A stretch of 64,000 nucleotides of DNA from Prevotella sp. E9-3 (GTDB lineage: Bacteria; Bacteroidota; Bacteroidia; Bacteroidales; Bacteroidaceae), in contig NZ_CP091786.1 in assembly GCF_022024015.1 (NCBI RefSeq), positions 1,550,001-1,614,000 on the forward strand. The letters run 5' to 3'. A program made the translations under genes and the position numbers. Below the pieces are notes generated by a model. That model was given only the letters and a program-made list of their open reading frames with translations, was not told where the DNA came from and searched no databases. Positions within the stretch are counted from its first letter, which is position 1. Each line of letters opens with the position of its first letter. Below, in pieces: positions 53,410 through 63,221 of this stretch.

Positions 53410-54804
53410 ATGAATACACTCTTTGATAAAATATGGGATAAGCATGTCGTGCAGACTGTTGCCGACGGGCCCACTCAGTTATATATTGACCGTCTTTATT
53501 GTCATGAGGTCACATCGCCTCAGGCTTTCGATGGCATGCGTAAACGTGGATTGAAGTGCTTCAGGCCTGACCGTATCTATTGTATGCCCGACCATAATAC
53601 ACCAACGCACGACCAGGATAAACCTATTGAGGATCCTGTTTCAAGAAAGCAGGTGGAAACCTTAGAGCGTAATGCGCGTGAGTTCGGACTTACCCATTAC
53701 GGAATGATGTCGAAAGACAACGGTATCATTCATGTTGTAGGGCCTGAAAAAGGATTGTCTCTGCCTGGTATGACCATTGTATGCGGTGATTCTCATACAT
53801 CTACTCATGGCGCAGTAGGAGCTGTTGCTTTCGGTATCGGCACCAGTGAGGTTGAAATGGTGATGGCTTCTCAGTGTATTCTTCAGCAAAAACCGAAGTC
53901 TATGCGCATTACCATCAATGGTAGATTGGCTAAGGGCGTTACACCCAAAGATGTGGCTCTCTACCTGATGGCTCAGCTTACTACAAGTGGCGCTACCGGC
54001 TATTTTGTTGAATACAGTGGCGATGTGGTTCGTGATATGTCGATGGAAGGCCGCCTCACATTATGCAATCTCTCCATTGAAATGGGAGCTCGTGGAGGTT
54101 TCATCGCTCCTGATGAGACTACGTTCGCCTACTTAAAAGGACGCGAGTTCTCACCTAAAGGCGAGGCTTGGGATGAGGCTGTGAAATATTGGAAGACACT
54201 TCGTTCTGATGATGATGCGGTGTTTGATAAAGAGCTGGTATTCAATGCGAAAGATATTGAACCAAGAATCACTTATGGAACCAATCCTGGTATGGGAATC
54301 GGTATCACAGAAAGTGTACCATCACTTGAGTCTGTTGACCAATCAGGTAGGGCAAGTTTCTTGAAATCGCTCGACTACATGGGCTTTATCCCTGGTGAGC
54401 AATTGCAGGGCAAGAAGATTGATTATGTTTTTCTCGGAGCTTGTACCAATGGTCGCATTGAAGACTTCCGTGCATTTGCCTCGATTGTAAAAGGTAGGAA
54501 AAAGGCTGATAGCGTGGTGGCATGGCTGGTTCCAGGTTCATGGGCAGTGGATAGCCAGATTCGGGAAGAAGGGCTTGACCGTGTTCTTGCTGAAGCTGGA
54601 TTCGAAATCCGTCAGCCAGGATGCTCTGCCTGTCTGGCTATGAACGATGATAAAGTGCCAGCGGGAAAATATGCTGTATCAACAAGTAATCGTAATTTTG
54701 AGGGACGCCAAGGGCCGGGAGCCCGCACCTTGCTGTGCTCTCCATTGGTGGCAGCTGCAGCAGCAGTAACTGGCGTTATCACAGATCCAAGAGAATTAAT
54801 GTAA
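53410..54804 (+). CDS. leuC: 3-isopropylmalate dehydratase large subunit
   Basis: LeuC is the iron-sulfur large subunit of isopropylmalate isomerase. The 464-residue protein has [28 protein letters not shown] near residue 125, the first cluster Cys in [13 protein letters not shown] near residue 345, and the other two in [10 protein letters not shown] near residue 405. Length matches the bacterial LeuC (about 466). It starts 9 bases after leuA and is followed 12 bases later by leuD, its partner subunit. Confidence 0.97.
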   Translation: MNTLFDKIWDKHVVQTVADGPTQLYIDRLYCHEVTSPQAFDGMRKRGLKCFRPDRIYCMPDHNTPTHDQDKPIEDPVSRKQVETLERNAREFGLTHYGMMSKDNGIIHVVGPEKGLSLPGMTIVCGDSHTSTHGAVGAVAFGIGTSEVEMVMASQCILQQKPKSMRITINGRLAKGVTPKDVALYLMAQLTTSGATGYFVEYSGDVVRDMSMEGRLTLCNLSIEMGARGGFIAPDETTFAYLKGREFSPKGEAWDEAVKYWKTLRSDDDAVFDKELVFNAKDIEPRITYGTNPGMGIGITESVPSLESVDQSGRASFLKSLDYMGFIPGEQLQGKKIDYVFLGACTNGRIEDFRAFASIVKGRKKADSVVAWLVPGSWAVDSQIREEGLDRVLAEAGFEIRQPGCSACLAMNDDKVPAGKYAVSTSNRNFEGRQGPGARTLLCSPLVAAAAAVTGVITDPRELM

Positions 54805-54816
54805 TAGGCATATAGT

Positions 54817-55404
54817 ATGAAACAAAAATTCGATATCATTACCAGTTCGTGTGTTCCTCTTCCATTGGAGAATGTCGATACTGACCAGATAATTCCAGCA
54901 CGTTTTCTGAAGGCTACCGATAAAGAAGGCTTTGGCGACAATCTGTTTCGTGACTGGAGGTATGACAAGGATGGGCAGCCTGTAAAAGATTTTGTGTTGA
55001 ACGACCCTACGTATAGTGGGTGTATTCTTGTGGCCGGAAAGAATTTTGGTAGTGGCTCTTCGCGTGAGCATGCTGCTTGGGCTATTGCTGGTTACGGCTT
55101 TCGGGTGGTCATCAGTTCTTTTTTTGCCGATATTCATAAGCAGAACGAACTGAATAACTTTGTACTACCAGTTGTGGTCTCTGAGTCTTTCTTACAAGAA
55201 TTGTTTGATTCAATTGCTCAGAATCCTAAAGCACAGGTTGAGGTTGATTTGCCGCGGCAAATGGTTACTAATAAGGCTACTGGACGTAAAGAGTATTTCG
55301 ATATCAACGGCTATAAGAAGCATTGCTTGGTGAATGGTCTTGACGACATAGATTTTCTGGTGGATAGTCGCACAAAAATTGAGGAGTGGGAGAGAAATCT
55401 GTAA
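54817..55404 (+). CDS. leuD: 3-isopropylmalate dehydratase small subunit
   Basis: LeuD completes the isomerase active site. The 195 residues contain PLPLENVDTDQIIPARFLKATD near residue 10, the conserved GKNFGSGSSREHAAWAI near residue 70, and the downstream GFRVVISSFFADI. Length fits (about 200). It lies between leuC and the second isopropylmalate-synthase-like gene. Confidence 0.97.
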   Translation: MKQKFDIITSSCVPLPLENVDTDQIIPARFLKATDKEGFGDNLFRDWRYDKDGQPVKDFVLNDPTYSGCILVAGKNFGSGSSREHAAWAIAGYGFRVVISSFFADIHKQNELNNFVLPVVVSESFLQELFDSIAQNPKAQVEVDLPRQMVTNKATGRKEYFDINGYKKHCLVNGLDDIDFLVDSRTKIEEWERNL

Positions 55405-55443
55405 TGTTTGGAAATTTTGCAACAAAAACAAAAGAGCAGACTA

Positions 55444-56994
55444 ATGATGAAGACCAGGCATGAACAAGAATCTCGCTATATTGAGATTATGGACTCAACC
55501 TTGAGGGATGGCGAACAGACCAGTGGCGTTTCTTTCCTTCCTCATGAGAAACTGATGATTGCCCGTATGTTGCTTCGCGATCTGAATGTTGATCGTATTG
55601 AAGTGGCTTCGGCGCGTGTCAGTGAGGGCGAGAAGGAGGCAGTGAAGATGGTTTGTCGTTATGCCCGCCAGATAGATGCGTTGGAGAGGGTAGAGGTTCT
55701 AGGCTTTGTTGATGGGAATCAATCTGTGGATTGGATCTTTGAGGCGGGTGCAAGGACGATGAATCTGCTGGCAAAAGGCTCGTTGAAGCACTGTCGGGAG
55801 CAACTTGGAAAAACGCCAGAGGAGCATTTCGAAGACATCCGTCACGTTGTTGCCTATGCCCATAAAAAAGGAGTAAAAGTGAATATCTATCTTGAAGACT
55901 GGTCTGGCGGTATGAAAGAATCGCCTTCTTATGTCTATCAAATGATGGATACGCTAATCGATTTGCCCATTCAGCGTTTTATGCTCCCAGATACATTGGG
56001 AATTATGAATCCTCTTCAAGTGGTTGAATATTTCCGTAAGATGCATAAACGTTACCCTGATGTTCATTTTGATTTTCATGCCCATAATGATTATGACTTG
56101 GCTGTTTCGAATACGTTGGCTGCTGTTTTAAGTGGTGCTCGTGGCGTTCATGTAACGGTTAATGGTTTAGGTGAACGTTGTGGTAATGCACCATTGTCAA
56201 GCGTTCAGGTGATTTTGAAGGATCAATTCAATGCCCGCACTAGTATCGTAGAGGATAAGTTGAACGATATTAGCCGTCTGGTAGAAAGTTATAGTGGCAT
56301 TGCCATTGCTCCCAATCAGCCTATCATTGGTGATAACGTGTTTACTCAGGTAGCTGGTGTACATGCTGATGGCGACAACAAAGGCGGATTGTATCATAAT
56401 GCCTTGGTACCTGAACGCTTTGGACGTAAGCGTGAATATGCTATGGGTAAGACAAGTGGTCGTGCTAATATAGCCCGTAACCTAAAAGAACTTGGACTCG
56501 AACTTACTGCAGAACAGACTCAACGTGTCACGAAGCGTATTACCGAACTGGGAGATCGCAAAGAAGTTGTGACGCAAGAAGACCTCCCATTTATAGTTAG
56601 CGACGTTCTGAAACATGATGTTTCAGACGATAAAGTTAAACTTGTAAGTTACCAAGTTTCATTGGCTTACGGTTTAAAACCTCTAGCAAATGTAAAAGTA
56701 GAAATAGGAGGCTATCAGTATGAGTCTAACTCTTCGGGAGATGGTCAGTACGATGCTTTCGTGAAGGCAATGAGGAAGATTTATAAAGAGTACTTAGATC
56801 GTACATTCCCTTTGCTTGAGAACTACGCTGTAACTATTCCGCCTGGTGGACGAACGGATGCCTTGGTGCAGACAGTGATTACTTGGAGGCGTGATGATGG
56901 AAGCCTGATACGTACTCGCGGTTTGGATGCCGACCAGACCGAAGCTGCTATAAAGGCCACCATCAAGATGCTGAACATCATAGAAAAAGAGTAA
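55444..56994 (+). CDS. Second isopropylmalate/citramalate-synthase-like protein
   Basis: From the ATG at 55444 the protein has 516 residues (a further in-frame TTG lies at 55408). It has the DRE-TIM motif STLRDGEQTSGVSF, HAHNDYDLAVSNTLAA near residue 215, and a C-terminal LeuA-type allosteric domain (about 405-516). It is shorter in similarity to LeuA than expected for a duplicate, and the active-site surroundings differ (TLRDGEQTSG against [10 protein letters not shown]), so citramalate synthase or another 2-oxoacid chain-extension role is possible. It is the last gene of the operon. Its stop lies inside the terminator stem. leuB does not follow. Confidence 0.85.
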   Translation: MMKTRHEQESRYIEIMDSTLRDGEQTSGVSFLPHEKLMIARMLLRDLNVDRIEVASARVSEGEKEAVKMVCRYARQIDALERVEVLGFVDGNQSVDWIFEAGARTMNLLAKGSLKHCREQLGKTPEEHFEDIRHVVAYAHKKGVKVNIYLEDWSGGMKESPSYVYQMMDTLIDLPIQRFMLPDTLGIMNPLQVVEYFRKMHKRYPDVHFDFHAHNDYDLAVSNTLAAVLSGARGVHVTVNGLGERCGNAPLSSVQVILKDQFNARTSIVEDKLNDISRLVESYSGIAIAPNQPIIGDNVFTQVAGVHADGDNKGGLYHNALVPERFGRKREYAMGKTSGRANIARNLKELGLELTAEQTQRVTKRITELGDRKEVVTQEDLPFIVSDVLKHDVSDDKVKLVSYQVSLAYGLKPLANVKVEIGGYQYESNSSGDGQYDAFVKAMRKIYKEYLDRTFPLLENYAVTIPPGGRTDALVQTVITWRRDDGSLIRTRGLDADQTEAAIKATIKMLNIIEKE

Positions 56995-57019
56995 TCCTCA
57001 TTTCAGGATTACTCTTTTT
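56984..57019 (+). terminator. Leucine operon terminator, stop codon in stem
   Basis: A 15-bp perfect stem (56984-56998 with 57005-57019), loop CATTTC, ending in a T-run. The TAA stop of the last gene lies within the left arm. Confidence 0.95.
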
Positions 57020-57044
57020 GGGTGCGGTTAATAGATGATTAAAA

Positions 57045-57081
57045 AAGTAATAGCGAGACTCTATTGGAGAAGTCTCGCTAT
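57045..57081 (-). terminator. Terminator of DUF4301 gene
   Basis: Stem ATAGCGAGACT (57050-57060) with AGTCTCGCTAT (57071-57081), loop of 10. Read on the minus strand it is followed by TACTTTTTT, so it ends the DUF4301 transcript. Confidence 0.85.
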
Positions 57082-57088
57082 AATTTTA

Positions 57089-58591
57089 TTACTGATGCTG
57101 TTCGCGGAGCAGATCGTTTACGGTCTTTACAGGGTTGAATGTGCCAAGGGGTACTTCTACGAAGATGGTGGACCAATCGCTCATGGCTCCGTTCCAAAGA
57201 CCAGGCAACTCCAGTGCTTTCAGTTCTTTGCCACTCTTTGATTTGCTTGAAATAAAACCTGTGGTCTTGTCAACAAAATCGGGCAGCTGGAAAGGCTGTC
57301 CTTTGTAGTCGCGTACAGCACAAACCAAATCAACGGGGTTGAAATGAGTACCTTGGGTGAACATCTTCATATATTCCTCGTTGGTGGTATCGATTTGTGA
57401 GCTTTCGAGAATCTGCAGGCTGACAGTGCCGTCCTGATTGTAGGTGAGGAAAGGACCGCCACCAGGTTCGCCAACGTTCTTTACCACACCACAGACACGC
57501 ATCGGACGGTTCAGTTTGCGGCGCAAGTAGTCGGCATCCTCTTCCTGTCCTTTTGGATCTATGCACAAGCAATTCTTTACAAAAGCGGCTATTTCTTTCT
57601 GTTCTTCTTCGCTGGCACCTTTGTCCAGTAAATGCAGGTATTCGAATGCCTGCTTCTGCAGTGTGACAAGCAGACCGGCAATCACCTGCTTCCACTCTGT
57701 GGTCTCAGGCTTCAATCGGTCGGGCACCACATTGTCAATATTCTTGATAAAGATGACGTCTGCCTCGATTTCATTCAGGTTCTCAATGAGCGCACCGTGA
57801 CCACCAGGACGGAACAGCAATGAACCGTCAGCCTCGCGGAAAGGCGTGTTGTCGGGATTGGCAGCAACAGTATCGGTAGAAGGCTTCTGCTCAGAGAATG
57901 AGATATCGTATTTTACACCGAATGCTTTAGCAAAACCGTCAGCCTTCTGTGCAACTTTTTGTTTGAAGTAGTCGAGATGCTCGTGCGAAACGGTGAAGTG
58001 AATATGAGCTTCGCCATTTGTGGCAGCATAGAGGGCGCCTTCAACAAGATGTTCCTCCATTGGTGTACGTGCACCTTCGGCATATTTATGGAAGAGAAGC
58101 ATACCCTTTGGCAGTTGACCATAGTTCAGACCTTCTTTTTTAAGCATGTTGGCAGCAACAGCCTTGTATTGTCCGTTCGCTAAAAGATCCTTTATATTCT
58201 TACCTTCGTTCTTGAGGCAAACTTCGTTGAGTGCTTCATAGAAAGCGAATTTCTCTATCTCACTGAAGAATTTCTTTTCGAAATCGGTAGTGGGCTCGTC
58301 ATAATCGGCATCAACAAAGGCAAACATATTCTTGAACATGCGGCTGGCAGCACCCGAGGCAGGTACAAATTTAACCACACGACGGCCTTCACCTTTCAAG
58401 TATTCCTGCCAGGCTGAAACATATTGCTTACGCTCTTCATCGGTTGGGGCTACGATGCCACGACCTACAGCTGCAGCGCCTTCAAGACGAAGAAAAGGAA
58501 AACCGGTTTTGAATTGATTGAGCTGGTTGTTGATTTGCTCTTCGCTAATGCCGCGTTGAGAAATCTGTTTTAAGTCTTGTTCTGAAAGCAT
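57089..58591 (-). CDS. DUF4301 family protein
   Basis: The 500-residue protein matches the DUF4301 family. It opens with an acidic helical region (LSEQDLKQISQRGISEEQINNQL) and has RRVVKFVPASGAASRMFKNMF near residue 70, a glycine-poor nucleotide-like loop, then HFTVSHEHLDYFKQKV and GSLLFRPGGHGALIENLN, motifs seen in nucleotidyl- or sugar-phosphate enzymes, though no activity is proven. The C-terminus binds nothing obvious. It lies 67 bases downstream of rlmD on the same strand and may be co-transcribed. Confidence 0.85.
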   Translation of the reverse strand: MLSEQDLKQISQRGISEEQINNQLNQFKTGFPFLRLEGAAAVGRGIVAPTDEERKQYVSAWQEYLKGEGRRVVKFVPASGAASRMFKNMFAFVDADYDEPTTDFEKKFFSEIEKFAFYEALNEVCLKNEGKNIKDLLANGQYKAVAANMLKKEGLNYGQLPKGMLLFHKYAEGARTPMEEHLVEGALYAATNGEAHIHFTVSHEHLDYFKQKVAQKADGFAKAFGVKYDISFSEQKPSTDTVAANPDNTPFREADGSLLFRPGGHGALIENLNEIEADVIFIKNIDNVVPDRLKPETTEWKQVIAGLLVTLQKQAFEYLHLLDKGASEEEQKEIAAFVKNCLCIDPKGQEEDADYLRRKLNRPMRVCGVVKNVGEPGGGPFLTYNQDGTVSLQILESSQIDTTNEEYMKMFTQGTHFNPVDLVCAVRDYKGQPFQLPDFVDKTTGFISSKSKSGKELKALELPGLWNGAMSDWSTIFVEVPLGTFNPVKTVNDLLREQHQ

Positions 58592-58658
58592 AATTATGCG
58601 TTTATTTTTATTTGTAATTTAAGTTGTTGATACAATTTCTGTTTTTCAGCCTTCATGC

Positions 58659-60092
58659 TCAACGTTTCTCCAAAAGTACCACATTTTCTACGTGGGGAGT
58701 GTGGGGGAACATATCAACGGGCTGTACAGCTACGACGCGATACTGTTCGTCAAGGTCGTGTAAATCACGTGCCTGAGTGGCCGGGTTGCAACTTACATAT
58801 ACGATGCGTTGAGGAGCTGCTCTGAGAATCGTCTTCACTACGTCAGGATGCATTCCTGCTCGGGGAGGATCAGTAATGATAACATCAGGACGTCCGTGTT
58901 GAGCTATGAACTCATCGTTTAAGATATCCTTCATGTCTCCGGCGTAGAAAAGGGTGTTCTCGATGCCGTTTATCTGTGAATTGATTTTGGCGTCTTCGAT
59001 GGCCTCTGGCACATACTCAATACCTATCACCTGCTTGGCTTTCTTTGCTACGAAGTTTGCAATGGTACCGGTTCCTGTGTAAAGGTCATAAACCATCTCG
59101 TTGCCGGTTAATCTGGCAAACTCGCGAGCTACGCTATACAGATGATAAGCCTGTTCTGTATTTGTCTGGTAGAACGACTTTGGACCAACCTTAAACTTCA
59201 AATCTTCCATGAGTTCGAAGATATGATCTGTACCTTTGAACACAAGAATTTCCTGATCGCCAATGGTGTCGTTGCACTTCTGGTTGTCCAAGTAGAGTAG
59301 GGAGGTAATCTGTGGGAATGTGTTGGCTACATGTTGAAGCAGGTCGAGTGCCTCTTTCTCGCCACCCGTCTCATCGTAGTGGAACTGAATAATCACCATC
59401 AATTCGCCGCTGGCGCTATTGCGGATAATGATATCACGAAGTAGCCCCACCTGCGCACGTAGATCGAAGAATGAAATATTATGCTCTATGGCGTAGTCGC
59501 GGATATCGTTACGAATCTGATTGTGAAGATCGTCCATCAACCAGCATTTTTCAATAGGAAGTATCTTGTCGAAGGCTCCCGTGATATGGAAGCCGATAGC
59601 GGGCACGTCTTTCAAACTCTGACTCTCGTCCTTAGGAAGTGCAGTGATTTCTTCTTTTGTCAGATAACGCTTGTTAGCACATCCGAAATCCAGTTTGTTA
59701 CGATATTCCTGTGTTTTTACAGAACCGAGAATCGGATGAAATTCGGGCAACTCAATTTTTCCAATGCGGTGTAACTGGTCGTAAACCTGCTGTTGCTTGA
59801 ATTTGAGTTGCTCGCTATATGGCAAGTTTTGCCATTTACAGCCTCCGCATACTCCAAAGTGCTTGCAGAAAGGAGTTTCGCGTACCTTACTATATTCTAT
59901 AAAGCGTACAACTTCGCCCTCAGCAAAACTGTGCTTCTTGCGTCGAATCTGAATGTCGCATACATCACCAGGAACACAGAATGGTACAAATACCACAAGG
60001 TCGTTCCAATGGAACAAACACTTGCCTTCAGCTGCTATAGTCTCAATGGTGACACCTTCTAAAAGAGGTAATGGTTTCTTGTTTCTTGCCAT
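58659..60092 (-). CDS. rlmD: 23S rRNA m5U1939 methyltransferase, TrmA/RlmD family
   Basis: The 477-residue protein is a TrmA/RlmCD-family RNA uridine-5 methyltransferase. It has an N-terminal TRAM domain (about 1-60), an iron-sulfur cluster region CKHFGVCGGCKW with a later Cys in LDFGCANKRY, the SAM motif YDLYTGTGTIANFVA near residue 325, and the catalytic Cys in VYVSCNPATQARDL near residue 435. RlmD (U1939) is the usual single member in this phylum, but the exact site is inferred. A promoter lies 19 bases upstream. Confidence 0.92.
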   Translation of the reverse strand: MARNKKPLPLLEGVTIETIAAEGKCLFHWNDLVVFVPFCVPGDVCDIQIRRKKHSFAEGEVVRFIEYSKVRETPFCKHFGVCGGCKWQNLPYSEQLKFKQQQVYDQLHRIGKIELPEFHPILGSVKTQEYRNKLDFGCANKRYLTKEEITALPKDESQSLKDVPAIGFHITGAFDKILPIEKCWLMDDLHNQIRNDIRDYAIEHNISFFDLRAQVGLLRDIIIRNSASGELMVIIQFHYDETGGEKEALDLLQHVANTFPQITSLLYLDNQKCNDTIGDQEILVFKGTDHIFELMEDLKFKVGPKSFYQTNTEQAYHLYSVAREFARLTGNEMVYDLYTGTGTIANFVAKKAKQVIGIEYVPEAIEDAKINSQINGIENTLFYAGDMKDILNDEFIAQHGRPDVIITDPPRAGMHPDVVKTILRAAPQRIVYVSCNPATQARDLHDLDEQYRVVAVQPVDMFPHTPHVENVVLLEKR

Positions 60093-60111
60093 TTAATAAG
60101 CGTTTTGTGTG

Positions 60112-60140
60112 CAAAATTACATAAATAATCTATTTTGCAA
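60112..60140 (-). promoter_or_regulatory. rlmD promoter
   Basis: On the minus strand TTG (60140-60138) and TAATTTTG (60119-60112) with an 18-base spacer, 19 bases before the ATG at 60092. Confidence 0.7.
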
Positions 60141-60201
60141 GCTAATAGTGCGGTTAAAAAAGTAAAATTGCAATATTCACATTACATTTTTCTATATTTT
60201 C

Positions 60202-60233
60202 TTTGGTGATATGCGGAAAAGGTATTAACTTTG
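60202..60233 (+). promoter_or_regulatory. ppdK promoter
   Basis: TTTG at 60202-60205 and TAACTTTG at 60226-60233 with a 20-base spacer, leaving a leader of about 50 bases before ppdK. Confidence 0.85.
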
Positions 60234-60286
60234 CGGAACTAAGAATAAAATTTATCGTTAATCGTAAATAAAAAACCTAAAGATTT

Positions 60287-63007
60287 ATGAGTCAAAAGAG
60301 AGTTTACCTCTTCGGCAATGGTAAAGCCGAGGGTAATGCAAAAATGCGTGAGGAACTCGGCGGAAAAGGCGCTAACCTAGCTGAGATGAACCACATTGGT
60401 GTTCCTGTTCCTCCAGGTTTTACAATCACAACAGACTGCTGCAATGAGTACTACAAAGTAGGTCAAGAAAAAATCGTAGAGTTACTGAACAATGATGTAA
60501 TGGCAGCCGTTAAGCATATTGAAAGCTTGATGAACTGCAAGTTTGGTGATGCTAAGAACCCCTTGTTGGTTTCTGTTCGTTCAGGTGCCCGCGCTTCAAT
60601 GCCAGGTATGATGGATACTATCCTGAACCTGGGTCTGAACGATGAAGTGGCTGAGGGTATGGCAGCTAAGACTAACAATCCCCACTTCGTTTACGACTCT
60701 TACCGTCGTTTCGTACAGATGTACGGTGACGTTGTGTTGGAGATGAAACCCGTAAACAAGACCGATATCGATCCCTTCGAAGAAATTATTGAAAAGGTTA
60801 AGGCTGAGCGTGGCGTTAAACTGGATAAGGACTTGAGCGTTGATGAACTGAAGAAGCTGGTTAAGCTGTTCAAGGCTGCCATCAAGGAGCGCACTGGTAA
60901 AGACTTCCCCAACGATCCTATAGAGCAGTTGTGGGGCGCTATCTGCGCTGTGTTCCGTTCTTGGATGAACGAGCGCGCTATTCTCTATCGTAAGATGGAA
61001 GGAATTCCCGACGAGTGGGGTACAGCTGTATCAGTAATGGCTATGGTATTCGGTAATATGGGTGATACCTCTGCTACTGGTGTATGCTTCAGCCGTGACG
61101 CTGCTAACGGTGAGAACCTGTTCAACGGTGAGTATCTGGTGAACGCTCAGGGTGAGGACGTGGTAGCTGGTATCCGCACACCACAGCAGATTACTAAGAT
61201 TGGTTCTCAGCGTTGGGCTGAGCGTGCTGGCATTTCTGAGGCTGAGCGCGTAGCTAAGTATCCTTCTATGGAGGAGGCTATGCCTGAAATCTATGCTGAA
61301 CTGAATAGCATCCAGGACAAGCTGGAACACCACTATCATGATATGCAGGATATGGAGTTCACCGTACAGGAGGGCAAACTGTGGTTCCTCCAGACACGTA
61401 ACGGTAAGCGCACAGGTGCTGCTATGGTGAAGATTGCTATCGACCTGCTCCACGAGGGTATGATTGATGAGAAGACTGCCATCATGCGCTGCGAGCCTCA
61501 GAAGCTTGACGAGTTGTTGCACCCCGTATTCGATAAGAAGGCTTTGGCTGCTGCTAAGGTGATTGCTCAGGGCTTGCCTGCTTCTCCAGGTGCTGCTTGT
61601 GGTCAGATCGTATTCCACGCTGACGATGCTGAGGCTTGGCACAATGATGGTCACAAAGTTGTGCTCGTTCGTATTGAGACTTCTCCTGAGGACTTGGCTG
61701 GTATGGCATCTGCCGAGGGTATCCTGACTGCACGTGGTGGTATGACCTCTCACGCTGCAGTTGTGGCTCGTGGTATGGGTAAGTGCTGCGTTTCTGGCGT
61801 AGGTTCTTTGAATGTAAGCTATAAAGACAAGACTGTTGAGATTGACGGCGTTGTATATAAAGAAGGTGACTACATCTCTCTGAATGGTACCACAGGTCAG
61901 GTTTATGCTGGCGAGGTGCCCACAAAGGCTGCTGAGCTCTCTGGCGATTTCAAGGAGTTGATGGACCTCTGCGACAAGTACACCAAGCTGCAGGTTCGCA
62001 CCAATGCTGATACACCTCGTGACGCTCAGCTCGCTCGTGAGTTTGGTGCTAAGGGTATCGGTTTGACTCGTACCGAGCACATGTTCTTCGAGGATAAGAA
62101 GATTATCGCTATGCGTGAGATGATTCTTGCCGATAGCGTTGCCGGACGTGAGAAGGCTTTGGCTAAGTTGCTGCCATATCAGAAGGCTGACTTCAAGGGC
62201 ATCCTCGAGGCTATGGATGGTCTGCCCGTAAACATTCGCTTGCTCGATCCTCCCTTGCACGAGTTCGTTCCCCACGATTTGGCTGGTCAGGAGACCATGG
62301 CTAAGGAGATGGGTGTCAGCGTAGAGGATATCAAGCGTCGTGTTGATTCTCTGGCTGAGAACAACCCCATGCTGGGTCATCGTGGTTGCCGTCTGGGTAT
62401 CACCTTCCCTGAGATTACCGCTATGCAGACTAAGGCTATCCTGGGTGCTGCCTGTGAGCTGAAGAAGGAGGGCAAGAATCCTATGCCAGAGATTATGGTT
62501 CCTCTGATTGGTACACTTTATGAGCTGAAGCAGCAGAAGGAAGTTATCCAGGCCGCTGCTAAGGAAGTATTTGCCGCTGAAGGTATCGAGGTTGAGTTTG
62601 AGATTGGTACAATGATTGAGATTCCTCGTGCCGCTCTGACTGCCGACCGTATTGCTACCGAGGCTCAGTACTTCTCATTCGGTACTAACGACCTGACTCA
62701 GATGACCTTCGGTTATAGTCGTGACGATATCGCTTCGTTCTTGCCTGTCTATCTGGAGAAGAAGATTCTGAAGGTTGACCCGTTCCAGGTGCTCGACCAG
62801 AAGGGTGTAGGCAAGCTCATCAAGTATGCCGTGAAGAGTGGTCGCGAGGTACGTCCCGACCTCCGCTGCGGTATCTGTGGTGAGCATGGTGGTGAGCCCA
62901 GCTCAGTGAAGTTCTGCGCTAAGATTGGCATGAACTACGCATCTTGCTCTCCATTCCGCGTGCCCATCGCCCGCCTCGCCGCCGCGCAGGCTGCCGTGGA
63001 AGAGTAA
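60287..63007 (+). CDS. ppdK: Pyruvate, phosphate dikinase
   Basis: PpdK interconverts pyruvate plus ATP plus phosphate with phosphoenolpyruvate, AMP and diphosphate in the cytoplasm. The 906-residue protein has an N-terminal ATP-grasp domain (LGGKGANLAEM; SVRSGARASMPGMMDTILNLG), the swivelling phosphohistidine domain with catalytic His in GGMTSHAAVVARGMGK near residue 490, and a C-terminal PEP-binding TIM barrel (FEIGTMIEIPRAAL; FGTNDLTQMTFGYSRDD; CGICGEHGGEPSS). Length is that of the bacterial/plant dikinase. Narrow codon use points to high expression, as does a long open antisense frame. Confidence 0.98.
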   Translation: MSQKRVYLFGNGKAEGNAKMREELGGKGANLAEMNHIGVPVPPGFTITTDCCNEYYKVGQEKIVELLNNDVMAAVKHIESLMNCKFGDAKNPLLVSVRSGARASMPGMMDTILNLGLNDEVAEGMAAKTNNPHFVYDSYRRFVQMYGDVVLEMKPVNKTDIDPFEEIIEKVKAERGVKLDKDLSVDELKKLVKLFKAAIKERTGKDFPNDPIEQLWGAICAVFRSWMNERAILYRKMEGIPDEWGTAVSVMAMVFGNMGDTSATGVCFSRDAANGENLFNGEYLVNAQGEDVVAGIRTPQQITKIGSQRWAERAGISEAERVAKYPSMEEAMPEIYAELNSIQDKLEHHYHDMQDMEFTVQEGKLWFLQTRNGKRTGAAMVKIAIDLLHEGMIDEKTAIMRCEPQKLDELLHPVFDKKALAAAKVIAQGLPASPGAACGQIVFHADDAEAWHNDGHKVVLVRIETSPEDLAGMASAEGILTARGGMTSHAAVVARGMGKCCVSGVGSLNVSYKDKTVEIDGVVYKEGDYISLNGTTGQVYAGEVPTKAAELSGDFKELMDLCDKYTKLQVRTNADTPRDAQLAREFGAKGIGLTRTEHMFFEDKKIIAMREMILADSVAGREKALAKLLPYQKADFKGILEAMDGLPVNIRLLDPPLHEFVPHDLAGQETMAKEMGVSVEDIKRRVDSLAENNPMLGHRGCRLGITFPEITAMQTKAILGAACELKKEGKNPMPEIMVPLIGTLYELKQQKEVIQAAAKEVFAAEGIEVEFEIGTMIEIPRAALTADRIATEAQYFSFGTNDLTQMTFGYSRDDIASFLPVYLEKKILKVDPFQVLDQKGVGKLIKYAVKSGREVRPDLRCGICGEHGGEPSSVKFCAKIGMNYASCSPFRVPIARLAAAQAAVEE

Positions 63008-63031
63008 TTTTCACTCATACAATAATGAGAG

Positions 63032-63060
63032 TGACCTGTCCGTTTGGGCAGGTCATTTTT
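63032..63060 (+). terminator. ppdK terminator
   Basis: TGACCTGTCC (63032-63041) pairs with GGGCAGGTCA (63046-63055), one wobble, loop GTTT, then five or more T. Confidence 0.9.
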
Positions 63061-63133
63061 TATGCTCTTATGAGCCTCATTTGACGATTATTAGCTAAAA
63101 GTGTCGCAAAATATGCGGTAATTTGCAGATTTG

Positions 63134-63165
63134 TTTGGCTATTCGACATTAATTCAGTATCTTTG
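63134..63165 (+). promoter_or_regulatory. fic promoter
   Basis: TTTG at 63134-63137 and TATCTTTG at 63158-63165 with a 20-base spacer, about 55 bases before the ATG at 63222. Confidence 0.8.
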
Positions 63166-63181
63166 TCGCAGAATTTGCGAC
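63165..63181. promoter_or_regulatory. Dyad GTCGCA-N5-TGCGAC over fic start site
   Basis: GTCGCA (63165-63170) and TGCGAC (63176-63181) make an inverted repeat right at the predicted start of transcription. Further GTCGCA copies lie at 63103-63108 and 63199-63204. The layout suits an autoregulatory operator. Confidence 0.45.
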
Positions 63182-63221
63182 GTTATTCGCAGTGTTATGT
63201 CGCACAAAGTTCAAAAGCGTT

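Noticed and set aside
57035..57241. Small plus-strand frame with a hydrophobic N-terminus
   Set aside because: Overlaps the terminator hairpin and the antisense end of DUF4301. No promoter, and the hydrophobic part comes from the stem-loop sequence.
61031..62380. Minus-strand open frame of 449 codons opposite ppdK
   Set aside because: Narrow codon use of ppdK leaves the antisense frame open. Low-complexity Ser/Leu/His product with no motif.
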